From NCBI GenBank assembly GCA_907165275.2, contig OU015652.1:13469001-13533000 (forward strand): 64,000 bases of DNA, in the 5' to 3' direction. This DNA comes from Zygaena filipendulae (Eukaryota > Arthropoda > Insecta > Lepidoptera > Zygaenidae). Both the position numbers and the translations under genes were made by a program. The notes under the pieces were generated by a model, which was given only the letters and a program-made list of their open reading frames with translations, did not search any database and was not told the origin of the DNA. Below are positions 1 through 46,929 of this stretch, in pieces (the first letter of the stretch is position 1; every line of letters starts with the position of its first letter).

Positions 1-75
1 GTTTACTTGGTTTCCACGACACAAGCTAATAATAGCTTACTGTGGGATCAAGTAGATCTGTGTGTTGTGATGTGG

Positions 76-119
<44 letters not shown>

Positions 120-557
120 TTTATTGTTCTTAAATTTAGGTTTTTTACAGTAGATATAAATTTACAAAATAATAAATATTATAAAAAACCTAAACCTAGT
201 GTGCTACCGGCAGCGGGGCAGGGCTCAAGCTACCGGTGGTTAAGGAATATTATTATTACAATCAAAAAAATATTATTATTAAACAACACCAGTCATATAC
301 AAAATTACATTATTATCATCAAATTGAAAAGGAAACATATTATTATCAGATGTATCAATCCTCCAAAAAACTTCAAATTATATATCTCTGTACTGCAATA
401 TCATTTGATGTTCACACACAAACAATTTTTCTGACAAAATTTACCCACATTATAATGTCTTATTCTTTCACAAAATCTACAGCTTAGTACATTACATTTA
501 AGTGAGTTTAGATTTGTGTTTATTTTAATTTCTATCGATCGTTGCATACACTCTTAG
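1..557. other. hob intron or 5' part: LINE-tail fragment and (ATT)n microsatellite
   Basis: Bases 1-75 (ttggtttccacgacacaag ... gatcaagtagatctgtgtgttgtg) recur at 2105-2172 and look like the 3' tail of a non-LTR element ending in the (ATT)n run at 74-117. The rest is AT-rich. No exon was recognised. Confidence 0.6.
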
Positions 558-34520
<33,963 letters not shown>

Positions 34521-36103
34521 CGCTCGCTGATTCTGTAGCATTTATTTAAATTGAAACCAAATGTAGACTGTGTTAAGGTTGAGAATTGAATTGAAAGTTT
34601 CAAGTATAACTTGCTGAATGTGATCTTTATTGGTGAGTGATGATTTATTCTACTGTTTAGTCTAGTCTACCTGGGGCTAGTAATTAAATAATTTATATAC
34701 AAAGTAGCAGAGGACTGTGCGAACAAACCGCGTATTAAGTCCTACTATTGTAAACAAATGATAAAGATTGTAACTTACTGCTATAGGCAGACGGCTGCCC
34801 TATGGAAAAACAAAGCAACTGGCATTTTTTCTAAATTAGTTTTTTTTTCGGCACTTTTCACACATAACGATAACGATGTTGGACGTTGCTCCTACTAGTG
34901 GAGGAAGTTATGTTATATTAAACGATGAGCTTCATCATATATGTTTCTTGAGTAATTCTAAGCATTTATTTATTTATTTATTTATTCTTCTTGCACAAAA
35001 TGGTACAAATGGCATTTCTAGCCCGGGAGGCAAGAAGAAACGTGGCGCCTGTCGGGGGGAGGGGGGGGGGGGGGGGGGAAGGTGGCCGCGCTACCCGTCA
35101 TCTTTAAAAAAATATGGTTTCGTCCTGATGGCTACAAGGGCAAGTTTGGTATCATTTTCGTGTAAATCGAACGTAGAATTCATTGCTGATGTTAATTTAT
35201 TCAGTTTATACATCTTAGAGAGATTAAAATTAAGAAAATCGTTAAACTAAGGAAGATTTATTTTAAATAAAGTGTTTTACAGCTCTTTTTTCCTCCTGTT
35301 AAATCTATTCTGCTGCAACAACCATCAGGCCTTAGTCTTAGAGAAATTAAAATTAAGAAAATCGTTAAACTATGCTGGAAGGTGTGTTTTATAGTTTATT
35401 TTTTTACTTTTAATTTTATTTATTTTTTTACCGTGGTTCCGGCTGAAAACCAGCGCTGCCTCACACTGTTAAGTGTGTGAGATAGCATTATGCTGAGCCG
35501 GGACCATTTTGTCAACATTTTTGTATTGTTTTTTATTGCAGTTGTATATTATGTGTTGGTTGACAAATAAATTTATTTTCTTTTCTTCTTTTCTTTCTTT
35601 CTTCTTTTAAATAAAGCAATTTCCGGTTTTTTTGCTCCTGTAAAATTTATTCTGCGGCAATTACTTTGTTTTTCCGTAGGGCAGCCGCAGATAGTACATC
35701 TGAAAAGCCTGGTTTTTCGTATCATCTGAAATACTCTTTTATTACCTATAACCGGAAATCGATGAACAAAGAAAGGAACATAACACGCGACAGAAAATGA
35801 TCTCACGCATTTTTTTCGGTTATTGAAATAATTCCTATAACAAGTTGACCAATTTTACGCAGACGTGTTGAAAACCCATGTACCTAAATAAGTTTCGGCC
35901 CAACAACATTATTAGTGAGATTAAAATTGTGACCAAGACTTTTTATCTTCCACTTCGTTAGCAAAAATAAAATTGTTACCTTTTTAAAGCACTTTTTTTA
36001 ACACTCTGTCAAAATCTTCAGCACGCGGTACGGCAAAAACAAAGGAACTACTGAAAAATCACGGATCTTTCTTTAGATTTTCTGCTTTCTACTTATATTA
36101 TAA
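34521..36103 (+). other. hob 3' UTR and downstream flank
   Basis: No coding signal. Candidate poly(A) signals are ATTAAA at 34683-34688 and AATAAA at 35266-35271; neither can be chosen without transcripts. A LINE-like 3' tail (tatttatttatttattcttcttgcac) lies at 34966-35040 next to a G run at 35066. A 36-bp segment ending aagaaaatcgttaaacta occurs twice, near 35216 and 35339. Confidence 0.5.
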
Positions 36104-36602
36104 CTAGCTGTCCCCCGCGATTTCATCTGCGGTAATTTCGGAGTTCCCGCGGGAAACCCCTGACAGTAGTTTACGGTGATTAGCTGTTCCCCGCATTAGT
36201 TCCGGAGTTCCCGCGGGAATTCCGGGATAAAAACTATCCTATCTTTTAAGTAATAGGATTAAAATTGGAAAAGAAATACCGTTATTATAAGGTAAGTAAG
36301 ATGGGTAAAATACTAGCTGTCCCCCGCGATTTCATCCGCGATAATTTCGGAGTTCCCGCGGAGGTTGCGGTAAAAAAGTACTATATTATGTCCTTCTTTG
36401 TGCCCCGACAGTAGTTTACGGTGATTAGCTGTTCCCCGCATTAGTTCCGGAGTTCCCGTGAGAATTCCGGGACAAAAACTATCCTATCTTTTAAGTTGGA
36501 CCATATTATAAATGGTTACAAAATTTTATCAAAATCCGTTCAGTAGTTTCGGAGTCCATCGCGGACAAACAACGTGACACGTGATTTATATATACTAAAG
36601 AT
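36104..36602. repeat. Composite dispersed repeat, two tandem copies
   Basis: 36104-36290 and 36313-36602 both contain tagctgtcccccgcgatttcat and ctgacagtagtttacggtgattagctgttccccgc, ending at ccatcgcggacaaacaacgtgacac. The same composite unit recurs at 59400-60025. Confidence 0.75.
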
Positions 36603-38187
36603 AAAACTGCTACTACCCGGCTATATTTAAGAGCCATTTCACAAAAATATTGCGCGCGAGTTTAGGTACAAACTGCGTTATTGTTTATGTGTGCGTAGTT
36701 ACTCACACGTACACAACGTAAGCAGCGTAAAGCGCGCGTCGAGACTCGAGGTGGACAACGCAATCTTGAGCCGTGGGCAATCGTAGGTATTCTCAGATTA
36801 CTCTCAGGTATTCTCAGAAAGATAGACCTATTTTTTGCAGTTATTAAATAATTTCTGGGTGTTACTTAACATAGTAATTTAGGAGTCCAAAATCTTAGAA
36901 ATTCGCGCGAAAATGTAAGATGGCTCTTAACTAATGTGTATTACATCTCTTTCATATCGGTAATAATCAGTAAAAATAACAAGCCGTAATAGATTTGTCG
37001 CTGACGACACGGCAGTATTATTTATAGTTTAATCTAACTATTAAGAACATTAAGTGGACATTTTGTACGTTATTATTTTTTAATAATCATATAATTATAT
37101 ACCTACTTAGTAAAATGTCTATAATATAAGATTACCTATTTAATTGCACATAATAAATGTATTTATAAAAATGTTACGTTGATTAAATACTATAAAAACT
37201 TGTATTTCGCTGTTTTATTAAATACTCTAATAATAATTAATAATAATAATTAATATAATAATAATAATGAAGTGAATTAGTCAATACTTACCTAAAACAC
37301 AGACAACAGATAAAAAACTTAGTAGATAAGTACCTATTGAAATGTGAAGTTCTGCTAAACTTGAACTTGAACACAAAACAGAAAATAACCAAAGACGTTA
37401 TATTTATAATAAAATAACAGATAGAAGGGACATCAACTTAGTTTAGTATGAAAATCCTTGATTCTATTATCTTAAAAAGTCGATTAAATCTTAACGTTAT
37501 CGGAAAAATCCTCCTCCCATGAAAATTTAAATTTGAAAACAGTAGTACAAAGTATGAAAATTGAAAACAGATAAAAATCAGTGTCGCCGGGTGATTTTCG
37601 TACATAAAACTATTCGTCGCGCACAAAAACATACATTAACGTAAAGAAATGTATCAAACGTTTTATGGTTATGTTTTTACTTAGTCACTGTTTTCAAAAT
37701 TTACGGTTTGGGGAATAGTGTGCTAACATACTTGGGATGGCAGCAAAAGAAGTTGTGGGCAAGTAGAGCATTTGCTCTAACTTCCTTTGCAACGGTGGCG
37801 CGCCTGCCCCGCCTACATGTCCTCTCTAGTTAATTTATTTGCTCTGTGGGCTTGTGGGCACACGTTTTTATGTATTTTTGTTCTTCCTTTCGCATCATTG
37901 GTTGTCTGGAAGAGATCGAAACTATGGAATAAGACCGCCATTTGGATTTTCCTTTTTTTACGCGTTGTAATATTGTTCTTTTATGTGTAATAAAGAATTA
38001 AAATTAAAAAATCTACTTTTCCCAGTTGATGAAAGAATGAATTAAAATTAAACACCACAATATGTTACAATTTAAAAGCACCGAAATATAATACATTACC
38101 ATCAACTAGAGTTCCCAAAAGTGATGATGTTGACGATTGACGGATCATCAAGGGCGACCTTCATCAACACTTAAATATTCAGTTACT
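36603..38187. other. Non-coding flank with a LINE-like 3' tail
   Basis: Mostly AT-rich sequence. 37780-37995 (ggttgtctggaagagatcgaaac ... ataagaccgcc ... tgtgtaataaagaatt) looks like a non-LTR element 3' end; the same phrase occurs at 39048-39090. No gene recognised. Confidence 0.45.
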
Positions 38188-38386
38188 AGTTGTCTCCCGA
38201 GGTTTCACGGTTTCGGAGTTCCCGCGGGAATTCCAGGATAAAATATAGATATAAACCTTCCCCATGAACTCTATCTATTGGTGATGTGGAAAACCGCATG
38301 AAAATCCATTGCGTATAGTTTTAAAGATCTAAGCATACATAGGGAGAGACAGACAGCTGGAAGCGACTTTATTTTATACTATGTAG
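38188..38386. repeat. Dispersed repeat (cccgcggg family)
   Basis: ttgtctcccgaggtttcacgg ... cccgcgggaattccaggat ... gacagacagctgg. Ends tttatactatgtag. Confidence 0.6.
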
Positions 38387-38685
38387 TGATGTCTCAATTG
38401 TTCAGGCTGCTATGTGCGTCGGTGATAATCGCTGTTAATTCTTGAAAAGCCTTTGAATCATGCGAGTTTTGTAAAATAAATGTAATTAAAAACTAGTACA
38501 TGGTCACCATTAGTACATCGCCAGTGTACTTGGAAATGACGCGGTCGTCACTGTTCTTAAAGAAATGATAACAATTATGCTCCAGTCTCAGACTCCACTT
38601 TGGGCCTAGGTTTGTAATTTAGTATTTATGCTAACCTCAAGAATGCGTCACCCAGTTACTGTATTACCTATGCAGAATGGCATTT

Positions 38686-38905
38686 GCCGCACTCAGAGTC
38701 GTTTTAATGATTACTTAATTTTAAGTAAAAATTTTAAAATAAAAATGCCGCAATCTGATTGCGGAATCAGAGACGTTCATTAAAAAAATAATGTTATAGT
38801 TGGCATTTAACAAAATTTAACATAACTTGTTAAATGCCAAATAACATTAATTTAATGAACGTCTCTGAGTGCGGCCGTTTTATTTTAAAATTATTAGATA
38901 AGTAA
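38686..38905. mobile_element. Foldback element B, copy 2
   Basis: gccgcactcagagtcgtttt, central ttggcatttaaca / tgttaaatgccaa inversion, and gaacgtctctgagtgcggccg, followed by a decayed outer arm. Confidence 0.75.
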
Positions 38906-39468
38906 ATTAATTATAGCATTGTTCAATATGTATTTGTTTTATTATATTTGTACACTATAAATTTACAATGTTAAGTAAGTATATACCTACAAAAACACCG
39001 TCTTCCCACATAATTGCAATTTTCCTGTGCACTCTACGGTTGTCTGGAAGAGATCACTCGTAGCGATATGACCGCCTATTGTTACACTTCACTACATAGT
39101 AAGTATAAAACAAAGTCGCTTCCCGCTGTCTGTCTGTCCTTATGTATGCTTAGGTAGATCTTTAAAACTGCGCAAAGAGAATTTTGATATGGTTTTTTTA
39201 ATAGATAGAGTGGTTCAAGAAGAAGGTTCATACGTAGATATAGTTTCAAGTCAAAGTCGAATTGCTACATAAGCTTGAGTAGTTTTCTCAAATGATGTGT
39301 GAAACATGTGAAACAAATTGTGATCGAATGTCCAAGCGTGCTTGACAAAATACAAGATTTAATATTTTTGATTACTCATAAATTGCTTAAAACCATATTG
39401 ACACCAAAGACGTAGTGGTTATACTCTTTGACCAAGACCAAAAAATATAACAGCCGAATCATGAGCAA

Positions 39469-39736
39469 TTGGCAAGGCGGTTCAGTTCGCTACGCACTGT
39501 GCAGGGCGGACAGGCGGACAGTACAAATCAAACCGTCGCGAGGAGAGCGCGTCGCGCACACGTGCTCTGCCACAGCCTGACGTTTTACGAAAACGAAACC
39601 GTTTTAATTTCCGAACGAACCATGAGGACGAGTTATGCAATAAAAAAAAATAACATTCACTAATTAAATTTACACTAGTTTTTTCGTATGAGTGGAGTGT
39701 TGTGACATACATGGATCGTATTTAAAAAAAATTAAA
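39469..39736 (+). promoter_or_regulatory. Candidate promoter / 5' UTR of the integrin alpha exon
   Basis: A GC-richer island precedes the ATG at 39737. TCAGTT at 39482-39487 matches the arthropod initiator, with two ggacag motifs roughly 25-35 bp downstream where a DPE would sit (spacing not exact). An E-box CACGTG is at 39558-39563. No TATA box. Confidence 0.35.
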
Positions 39737-39885
39737 ATGGCATTATTTTTGTGTGTTTTTTTGTGCGTGAGCGCCAGTGTCTTCGGATTCAATGTGGACA
39801 TACCATCAAGGGTGGTTTACAGGGGTAACCACCAATCCATGTTTGGGTTTACAGTACAGTCCCATGTTGACGGAGACAGAAAAAT
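39737..39885 (+). CDS. Probable integrin alpha subunit, first coding exon only
   Basis: ATG at 39737 opens a 17-residue signal peptide (MALFLCVFLCVSASVFG) followed by FNVDIPSRVVYRG and SMFGFTVQSHVDGDRKM, then donor gtaagt at 39886 in phase 2. Mature integrin alpha chains start with FN(V/L)D..., and their first beta-propeller blade carries S.FG(F/Y)(S/T)V..H. The role would be cell adhesion as an alpha/beta heterodimer at the plasma membrane. The expected next exon (a WLLVGAP-like motif) was not found before 64 kb. An upstream in-frame ATG at 39692 is less likely, since it would put charged residues before the hydrophobic core. Confidence 0.7.
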
Positions 39886-40547
39886 GTAAGTTGAACATGT
39901 CATTTGATGCACATTTTCTTTTCAGTTCGGTTTTAGTATTTATTTTTTTGATTTCACACCACATCTTATTTAATATCTCTGTCAACCCAAAGATTAACCG
40001 CTAGTTAATGCCGCAAAGCAATTAAGCTTGCCATTTGTTTGCTTTTCATTTGTCCAATAAAGTATATAATAGGTACCCATGTAAATAAATATTTTCAGGA
40101 AAACCAAAAAAATTGCCGGTAGTGTAAAAAATCGTGTTAGTTTAAAACTCGTACCTTCAAACTTTGCGTTCGGAAGTAAAATGTTTGTACCTATATTATA
40201 TTTTAACTATTTTTTCTACGCGCGACGGCCTATATGTAAATATTTTACGCGATTTGCTTCTAAATAAAATTCCATTAGGTAATATTTCATCAGTTGTTTT
40301 ATAATTCCATTAGCTTGCATTAATAGGTTCTGCCTACTTTTGCAAAAACTATTTTTTATCGCTATATCGTATAACTGGGTACGTAAGTACATAGTAACAG
40401 CTGTGTAAATTTTCTCAAGGCCCACACAGTCGTTCTGAATTGTTTACCTTCGTCTCAATATATATTTTATGCAGAGATGGAGAATGACATCATCATCGGA
40501 GGTGGATGTTGTCAGTGTGAGTTTTAACTTACCTAATGGCAGTTTTT

Positions 40548-40805
40548 AGGGTTCCGTACCCAAAGGGTAAAACGGGACCCTATTACTAAGACTCCGCTGT
40601 CCGTCCGTCCGTCTATCTGTCTGTCTGTCCGTCTGTCACCAGACTATATCATGTAACGTGATAATAAGAGAGTTGAAATTAAATTTATAGTTACTAAAAA
40701 ACAAAACAAAATAAAATAAATATTTAAAGGAGGCTTCGAACAGACATGTTTTTTTTTTAATAGAAATGGTACGGAACCCTTCGTGCGCGAGTCCGACTCG
40801 CACTT
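40548..40805. repeat. Lepidopteran dispersed repeat (agggttccgtaccc type)
   Basis: Starts agggttccgtacccaaaggg and ends ggtacggaacccttcg ... gtccgactcgcactt, so the ends are partly inverted. (gtccgtctgtct)n lies inside. No coding. Confidence 0.75.
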
Positions 40806-42299
40806 ATTATTTCTGCGAGTTTTTCACGTTTTAAATGCTACCTTTATTACCAAAGATTGTGCCAAAGGTTACACTCGAGTGAATTTGGTGTTACCCTCGG
40901 TAACTCTTGATTTGCCGGACTAAAAATATGTATCTTAAAATTTTATACAAATCCTGAGTACTGGCAGTATTTGAGTGGTAAGTAGGTTTACACCTACTCA
41001 TGTTTGAAAAAAAAAACGAAAAATAGAAAAAAAAAACTGCAAAATTATTAAAGTAGACAGTTTTTTAAATAAAATTTTTAAATAATTGAACAACCGATAT
41101 TTAACTAGATTTTTTGTAGATTTTGTGATTTCTTCCCAAAAGTTATTTGTTTGATGCATAAAATGTTTAAAAAGTCATTTATTTCTTTTCTTGGTCTTTA
41201 GTAATTAATATATCTACTTACAAGTCACAAGTGATTAGTTTTATAATTTTTTTCTGATAAAATATATTTTATGTTATGATTCAACATTAAAATAAAGTTA
41301 ATAACCACTTTGGAAGGTTAATTAATACTATTATACATTAATTAACAATTTAACTAGTCACAAATTATAAAGTATGTGTGTGTAACTTTTGGTAGTAGCT
41401 GACTACTGATTTGCCAGCAAAGAAAAAAGAACAACATTAAACTTCCTACAACCACACCGAAAAAAACATAGTTTATTATCATTGACACTTCGGACTGCAT
41501 CCCTAAACGGACAATGGGATGCGAAAAATTCAAATTTAATACCGGAAATGCGGCGCGGCGCGTCACATGCGCAACACATGCGCCGGCGCAGACCGCAGCG
41601 CGCCCTTTTTAACTTTTTTCCCTTAGTACACTCGTGAAAGGGGCTATTTTTGTTGTGCGAGGGGCAGACAACTTGCCGCTTGATTTATAGTCACTTTAAG
41701 TTTTAACTCACAAATGATGAAATTCGATCGTCACTGGTATATGTAGATCGTCATCCTTAAATGTGCGAGTAAGTACTTATAGTTCTGAAGTCAGAACTTG
41801 ACAGATAAACTCAAATTTAAATTAGGGTAGCCATTCTGTCCGAAATGTATCACAGTCTGCCTATATACTAACGCAAGACAGGCGTGATATTATGACTGTA
41901 TGTTATGTCATTATTGATCGTCTATGCACTTGAGTTGACAATCCGTGCCCATTTACCATTTAACCGGCTTAATGGTACTGATTAGTTATGTTGCTCTGGT
42001 TGTTTTTAATGGCCGCTGGAAGTTTTTGTCGTCTACGCTGTATCTCTTGGTAGAATTACTGATAGATAAGTGTCTCTAACATTTGGAAAATCCTATGAAC
42101 TTGTTTCTGGGTTACAAACGAAACAAAAAGGTAAAAAAGGTCTAGTTGTACACTTAACCAAAGTGGTGTCAATTTTAAGGATTGACATATTGTCTATACA
42201 CGAATCACGGCATCAATTTTATCGTATGATTTCGCTTAAGACGAAGGAATCGTGCAATAAGGAAACCTGCACACTTACTAGAAACGAAACGAATCCTCC
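40806..42299. other. Non-coding stretch, AT-rich with one CpG-rich patch
   Basis: No gene recognised. 41545-41610 is GC-rich and holds the palindromic 13-mer atgcgccggcgca (41578-41590). The rest is AT-rich; if the integrin call is right this is intronic. Confidence 0.4.
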
Positions 42300-42535
42300 T
42301 TCCTCGCGGAATCCTCGCGGTTACACCCGCGCTAATTTCGGAGTTCCCGCGGGAATTCTGGAATAAAAAGTGCTGTCCTTCCGGAATAAAAACCCCTATG
42401 TCCTTCTCTGTACCCCTGACAACGTGTATGCAAAATCCCATGATGACTAGTTGAGCCGCTAAGGCGTGAAAGCGTAACAGAGAGACGGACAGACAGACAG
42501 AGTTACTTTCACATTTATAACATTAGTAGGGATCA
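42300..42535. repeat. Dispersed repeat (cccgcggg family), near full length
   Basis: cgcggttacacccgcgctaatttcggagttcccgcggg ... cccctgacaacgtgtatgcaaaatcc ... gttgagccgctaaggcgtgaaagcgtaac ... tttataacattagtagg. Confidence 0.7.
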
Positions 42536-44529
42536 ATAAATCAATATGAACTTTGTATCCTTTTCCATCAACCGCTTTGCTGCGCGATCCGAACAGACCG
42601 CGGCGTCAGTCGTCAATGCGACGATGACAGATTAACGATGCAGAGGAGCAACATCGTTATCAGCGCAGCGCACACGGCACAAGTGGTTCCCTGCTGCCTG
42701 CCACCTGTCGGTGCGCGCGAGTGCGCCCCAGCGATAACCCCGGGACGCCGGGTCGAGGGCGGCATCTCGAGATTCTCAAATTATTACCGTTTTGCGTTCA
42801 ATTGGGATTATTATGTTCTTGGGGGATTATGTTTTGATTCCGCCCTGACAGCCAAACTAAGATTTTCACTATCAAAGCTTTAAACTTACCCTACGTTTGA
42901 AGTATTTTTGCCGTACTAAATACCATACTATGTTAATAACAGAGTCCAATTGTCATAAGTGATAATTCTTCTCCTCTTTTCTAAAACGCGTTTTCTGGCA
43001 TTTTCAATACAAAATACCGACTGTTTACTAACAGAAATTTAACAATATTCTTGCGACATGTAGTGTATTTTTTGTCACTCAGTAAAATTGCAATCGGATG
43101 AAAATAGGTCCAGCTGTCTTATTCTTTGAATATGCGCGCACGCAGTATCCGTGACCTCATTCTACTACAGTTCTACTATAACGACTGTGGACGACCTCAA
43201 AGAGCTTTGTAAATTTACATAACGCACATACTATACCTACACAAAACAAGCATTGTCAGTTTATATCGCTTGCAAGACTAATAAAATAGCAAGATCAAAC
43301 ATATTAATAAACAATACATATTAATTATCAAACAGTTGTTTGATAATTAATATGGGTTTTAAAATCCAACTATATTACGTCACACAGTGACTGCCTCAGA
43401 AGAATTATTCTTCTGAGATGACTGCAGAGGTTAACATATTATAATTATAATAGGATGTCTAAAAAGTGTCAGACCTTGATTATCCCAAGAGGTATAAAGG
43501 TCACGGAGACGTTTGACAAGCGAAAATTAATTTCGTTCGTCATCGGGATTATAAAGCGTCAATGTCATTATTTCGAATAATTAACTAAACACATGACACA
43601 ACAGTTATTCCAATTAAAATTAAATGCTGACGCCAATTTTTATGACAAATGTATTACATCAAAATGGAGTCAACTATGCAAAAATACCAACACGAATAAA
43701 AAATGAGAAAGCATTCGTTTTATCGCTAAAAAAGAGATAATTTGGCGACCTTTACTTTATTGGCCAACAATAAAAGTTGTTGTTGAATCAGCGCTTACGC
43801 GAGTCGTATGGCATTGGACACCCTTTAAGTCTGAGAAGTGTTCCTAGAGGCCGATGATAATATTGAAAATTTATCCTTTCAGAGAATAATAAACAATGTT
43901 ATATTCTAGAAACAATACGTCAACTTGACCGAATTGATATAGAACTGTTTATTTATGTTCTTTATTGCACGAATGCTCTGCCTATACAATTTTAGTACAA
44001 CTAAGTAGGTAGGTATCACTTGCGTCATTGAAGACGTTTTTTTGGTCTTATTAGACTTCTTAATCCTACTAAATCACAAAATTATGCATCTGTTGTTGGA
44101 TTCTTCTGTGGAAATTCAGTTTTTTTTCCCCAGAAATAACACAATATTACTTAATCCGTTGACTCATCGATACGTTTGCTTTTTTCTAGTTACGAAGTAT
44201 TTGTTTGCGTTTCTTTCGTTGACTTTTTTTCTACACAAAAATACATTCTGTTAACATATTTTCCGTTATAATTACTACGCTACGTCTTAACTATCCACTA
44301 TCAACTTTATCATCATAATTTACTAAAAACATAATATTGTTTACTCAAGAAATGCCTTTATATATTTCATTATACATACTTAATAGGTATGTACCATTGA
44401 TATACCACAGTATGTACCTATTATGAACAAGCCAACCAGGTGTATCATGTGTGGACTCAACGTCCGCTGAACACTCACTCGCCTTGACTCATCGACTTAT
44501 GTCATCTCACCTTTACATGATTTATATGA
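42536..44529. other. Non-coding stretch with a GC-rich patch and palindromes
   Basis: 42585-42780 is GC- and CpG-rich (candidate regulatory island or non-coding exon; an 81-codon frame in it shows no known motif). Perfect palindromes lie at 43317-43417. A LINE-like tail is at 43946-43990. Nothing else recognised. Confidence 0.4.
43317..43417. repeat. Two adjacent perfect hairpins
   Basis: Arms 43317-43334 / 43337-43354 (18 bp, loop gt) and 43395-43405 / 43407-43417 (11 bp, 1-nt loop). Between them is the small inverted repeat gtcacacagtgac. No coding. Confidence 0.85.
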
Positions 44530-44735
44530 GTACTATAGCTGTTCACTGCGGTTTCACACGCGTTAATTTGGCAGTTCTTGCGGGAATCCTGGATCCGGGA
44601 ATTATACAATGTCCCTTTATGTACCCCTGACATCGTGTATGCAAAATTTCATGATGATCGGTCGAGTAGTTAAGGCGTGAAATCGTAACAAACGAACAAA
44701 AACTCACATTCGCATTTATAATGTTAGGATTAAAT
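44530..44735. repeat. Dispersed repeat (cccgcggg family), near full length
   Basis: tagctgttcactgcggtttcac ... cccctgacatcgtgtatgcaaaatttcatgatgatcgg ... cacattcgcatttataatgttagga. Confidence 0.7.
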
Positions 44736-46486
44736 AGTCGAACTTCCGTGTTAGAAGGTTAGCTTATTCATAGTTTGATCACATCCGGTATCTAATGTCA
44801 TTTATAATACGAGTAACTTCAGATTGTGAGGAAGAGAATCTGCCCAAAGAATATGTATTTCGTCACCTAACTGTATTCTAAAGCGAAACTGATGAAAAAA
44901 GCTGAAAGTATTGAAGCTGAAAAAGAAATTCAACAATGACGATGAATAGTCCTTTTGAAGGATTATTTAAAGTACTGAAATCTAGCTGCTAGTCCATTTT
45001 ATAAGTCTCTTCACCTTGACAATGGTTTTCTTGCTTGCTTCTTCTTCTTCAAGTTATTTTTACGTCCGAACTTGAACTAGCGCCCTCCCGTGCGTGTAAC
45101 TTTGGAGGCAAAAACAGAAAATATATTTTTTAAATTTTCTCCCGAGGATGTTTATAGGTTTTTTTTTATTAAATAGACATTTACTTACTTATTGTGTAGA
45201 AAAACATAACAAGCAGTAGTTCAAACTTTCATTGTCGCACAATAACAATACGATAAGCATGTTAATTATAGAATTCTTGCATTGTTCAATAAATTAATAC
45301 ACTACGATTGGTGATTGTTTTATTCGAACGTCCAATTCACAACAGATAGTCGCCGGGAACTCCTTGAATGCTATGCATTTTGATTTATGATCGGGGATTG
45401 TTTAAACAAAAGGCGACCGGAAACAATGGCCACGAGTCCCGAAGTGTCATCCAGATGGCGCGCGCGCAACCAACAGTAGGCTTTGTATGCGTTTGCGCAC
45501 GTCAAAAGGAAACGAGCCTGCGCGCGCCGCCGTCGCGTCGGACGGAAATGCGCAACGTAGCATAGTTTTATAATAAAAAGAATAACAATTAGGACATCCG
45601 AACGCTTTGGGTGATGTCTTATTTGGGCGTTGATTGGTGTCGTTTGCGGTTGAATGTCTTTCTAATGACGGACAGGACGATAATGTAATGAGATTCACTT
45701 TTACGGCCGCGACCGTAGCACAGCCCGTCGCGACTCGCACTTGATTTGCGGTAGTAAATTGTTGATAAGTTATTTATTGATACTGTAAAATTAGCCGTCT
45801 CTTAGCGTTGACATAGTACCTACATTAATACATAGTTTGCAAACAGTTTATACTTTTGCTTGCAGTATCGCAAAGTACCTACGTATGACAAAAGTGTTGC
45901 ACATGACAATTGTCTATATTTCTTTCAAGTTCTTTTATACAAATATTGAAACAAGTCATTATTATAATATAAACAATATATTCTTTAACGTTACTTAAAA
46001 AATATACTTTAGTTTTATATTTTAGTAATTATTTCAAAAAGGTCAGTTTCACAAAAAAAAAGTGTTTTCTCCGTGGAGTCTTCATTCATAATGTTAGTTT
46101 AGGATTTATGTAGGTATATTATATTCCACATACGGCATACCACAATTGTTTTTCCATCGTACACGATCGCATTTTCGTAGATTTTTCTATAATAGTTGCG
46201 CCATATGGCATGCGCGTGGGCAGTCATTCAGCTAAATGCTTAGCCGTTGTGACGTCATGCCCATTCACTGCCATACGGCCTAAGCGCTGGCGACTTGTCT
46301 CCGTACGTTCCTTTATTTGGTCACGACGTTCTGTTAAGTGGGTTGTAAATGACAGCTAGTAAGGACCGTTTAGTTACTTTTGAGCTATGAATAATAAAAA
46401 TACAAAGACAGCCTATTTTTCAAAAAAAAAACACGAAGAGAAATTTGACGAACATTGCTGAAAATCGGCACGTTCCTTCCTTCTAC
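44736..46486. other. Non-coding stretch before the retrotransposon
   Basis: AT-rich apart from a CpG-rich patch at 45450-45560 (gatggcgcgcgcgcaacc ... cgcgcgccgccgtcgcgtcgg) that could be regulatory. gcatgcgcgtgggcag (46207-46222) resembles 60322-60337. No gene recognised. Confidence 0.4.
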
Positions 46487-46490
46487 CGAT

Positions 46491-46808
46491 TGTTAACTTA
46501 CTATAGTTAATGCCGCCGTAAAGTACTGAAGATTGGTTTTCGTCAATTCAAAATCACAAACTAGTTAGAGAACAGTGTTTTAATTTAGTATTCCTTTGTT
46601 TTTTGATACATGTTTTCAAGTTCCGTCGCAAAGACAACCCAGAGCTTAGTCTGTGTTTTTCTTTTAAGCTGCGTTCAGAATATGCAATTAACATACAAAA
46701 TGCTGCGTTCAGAATATACAATTATCATTTGAAGTCTAGCTTTTTACTAAATTGAATTATGATTGAAATGATAACATGATTAGTGTTTTATTCTTGGATT
46801 ACTTTATA
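46491..46808 (-). repeat. 3' LTR (318 bp)
   Basis: Partner of the LTR at 57797-58114. In element orientation it is preceded by a short purine stretch (aggaaggg) that may be the polypurine tract. Confidence 0.95.
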
Positions 46809-46929
46809 TTCGGCCCTTCCTGACGGTATACGCGACCTCGCGTAGAACAATAATTATATAATAATGATATACTAACATTAAATATTAGGTACTATAAGTA
46901 TTTACTTCAGATTGAATTCAAACAAAACA

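Noticed and set aside
39469..39663. 64-codon frame upstream of the integrin-like exon
   Set aside because: Overlaps the likely promoter/5' UTR and lacks any recognisable domain.
42638..42883. 81-codon plus-strand frame in a GC-rich patch
   Set aside because: No motif, signal peptide or splice context; treated as a possible regulatory patch only.
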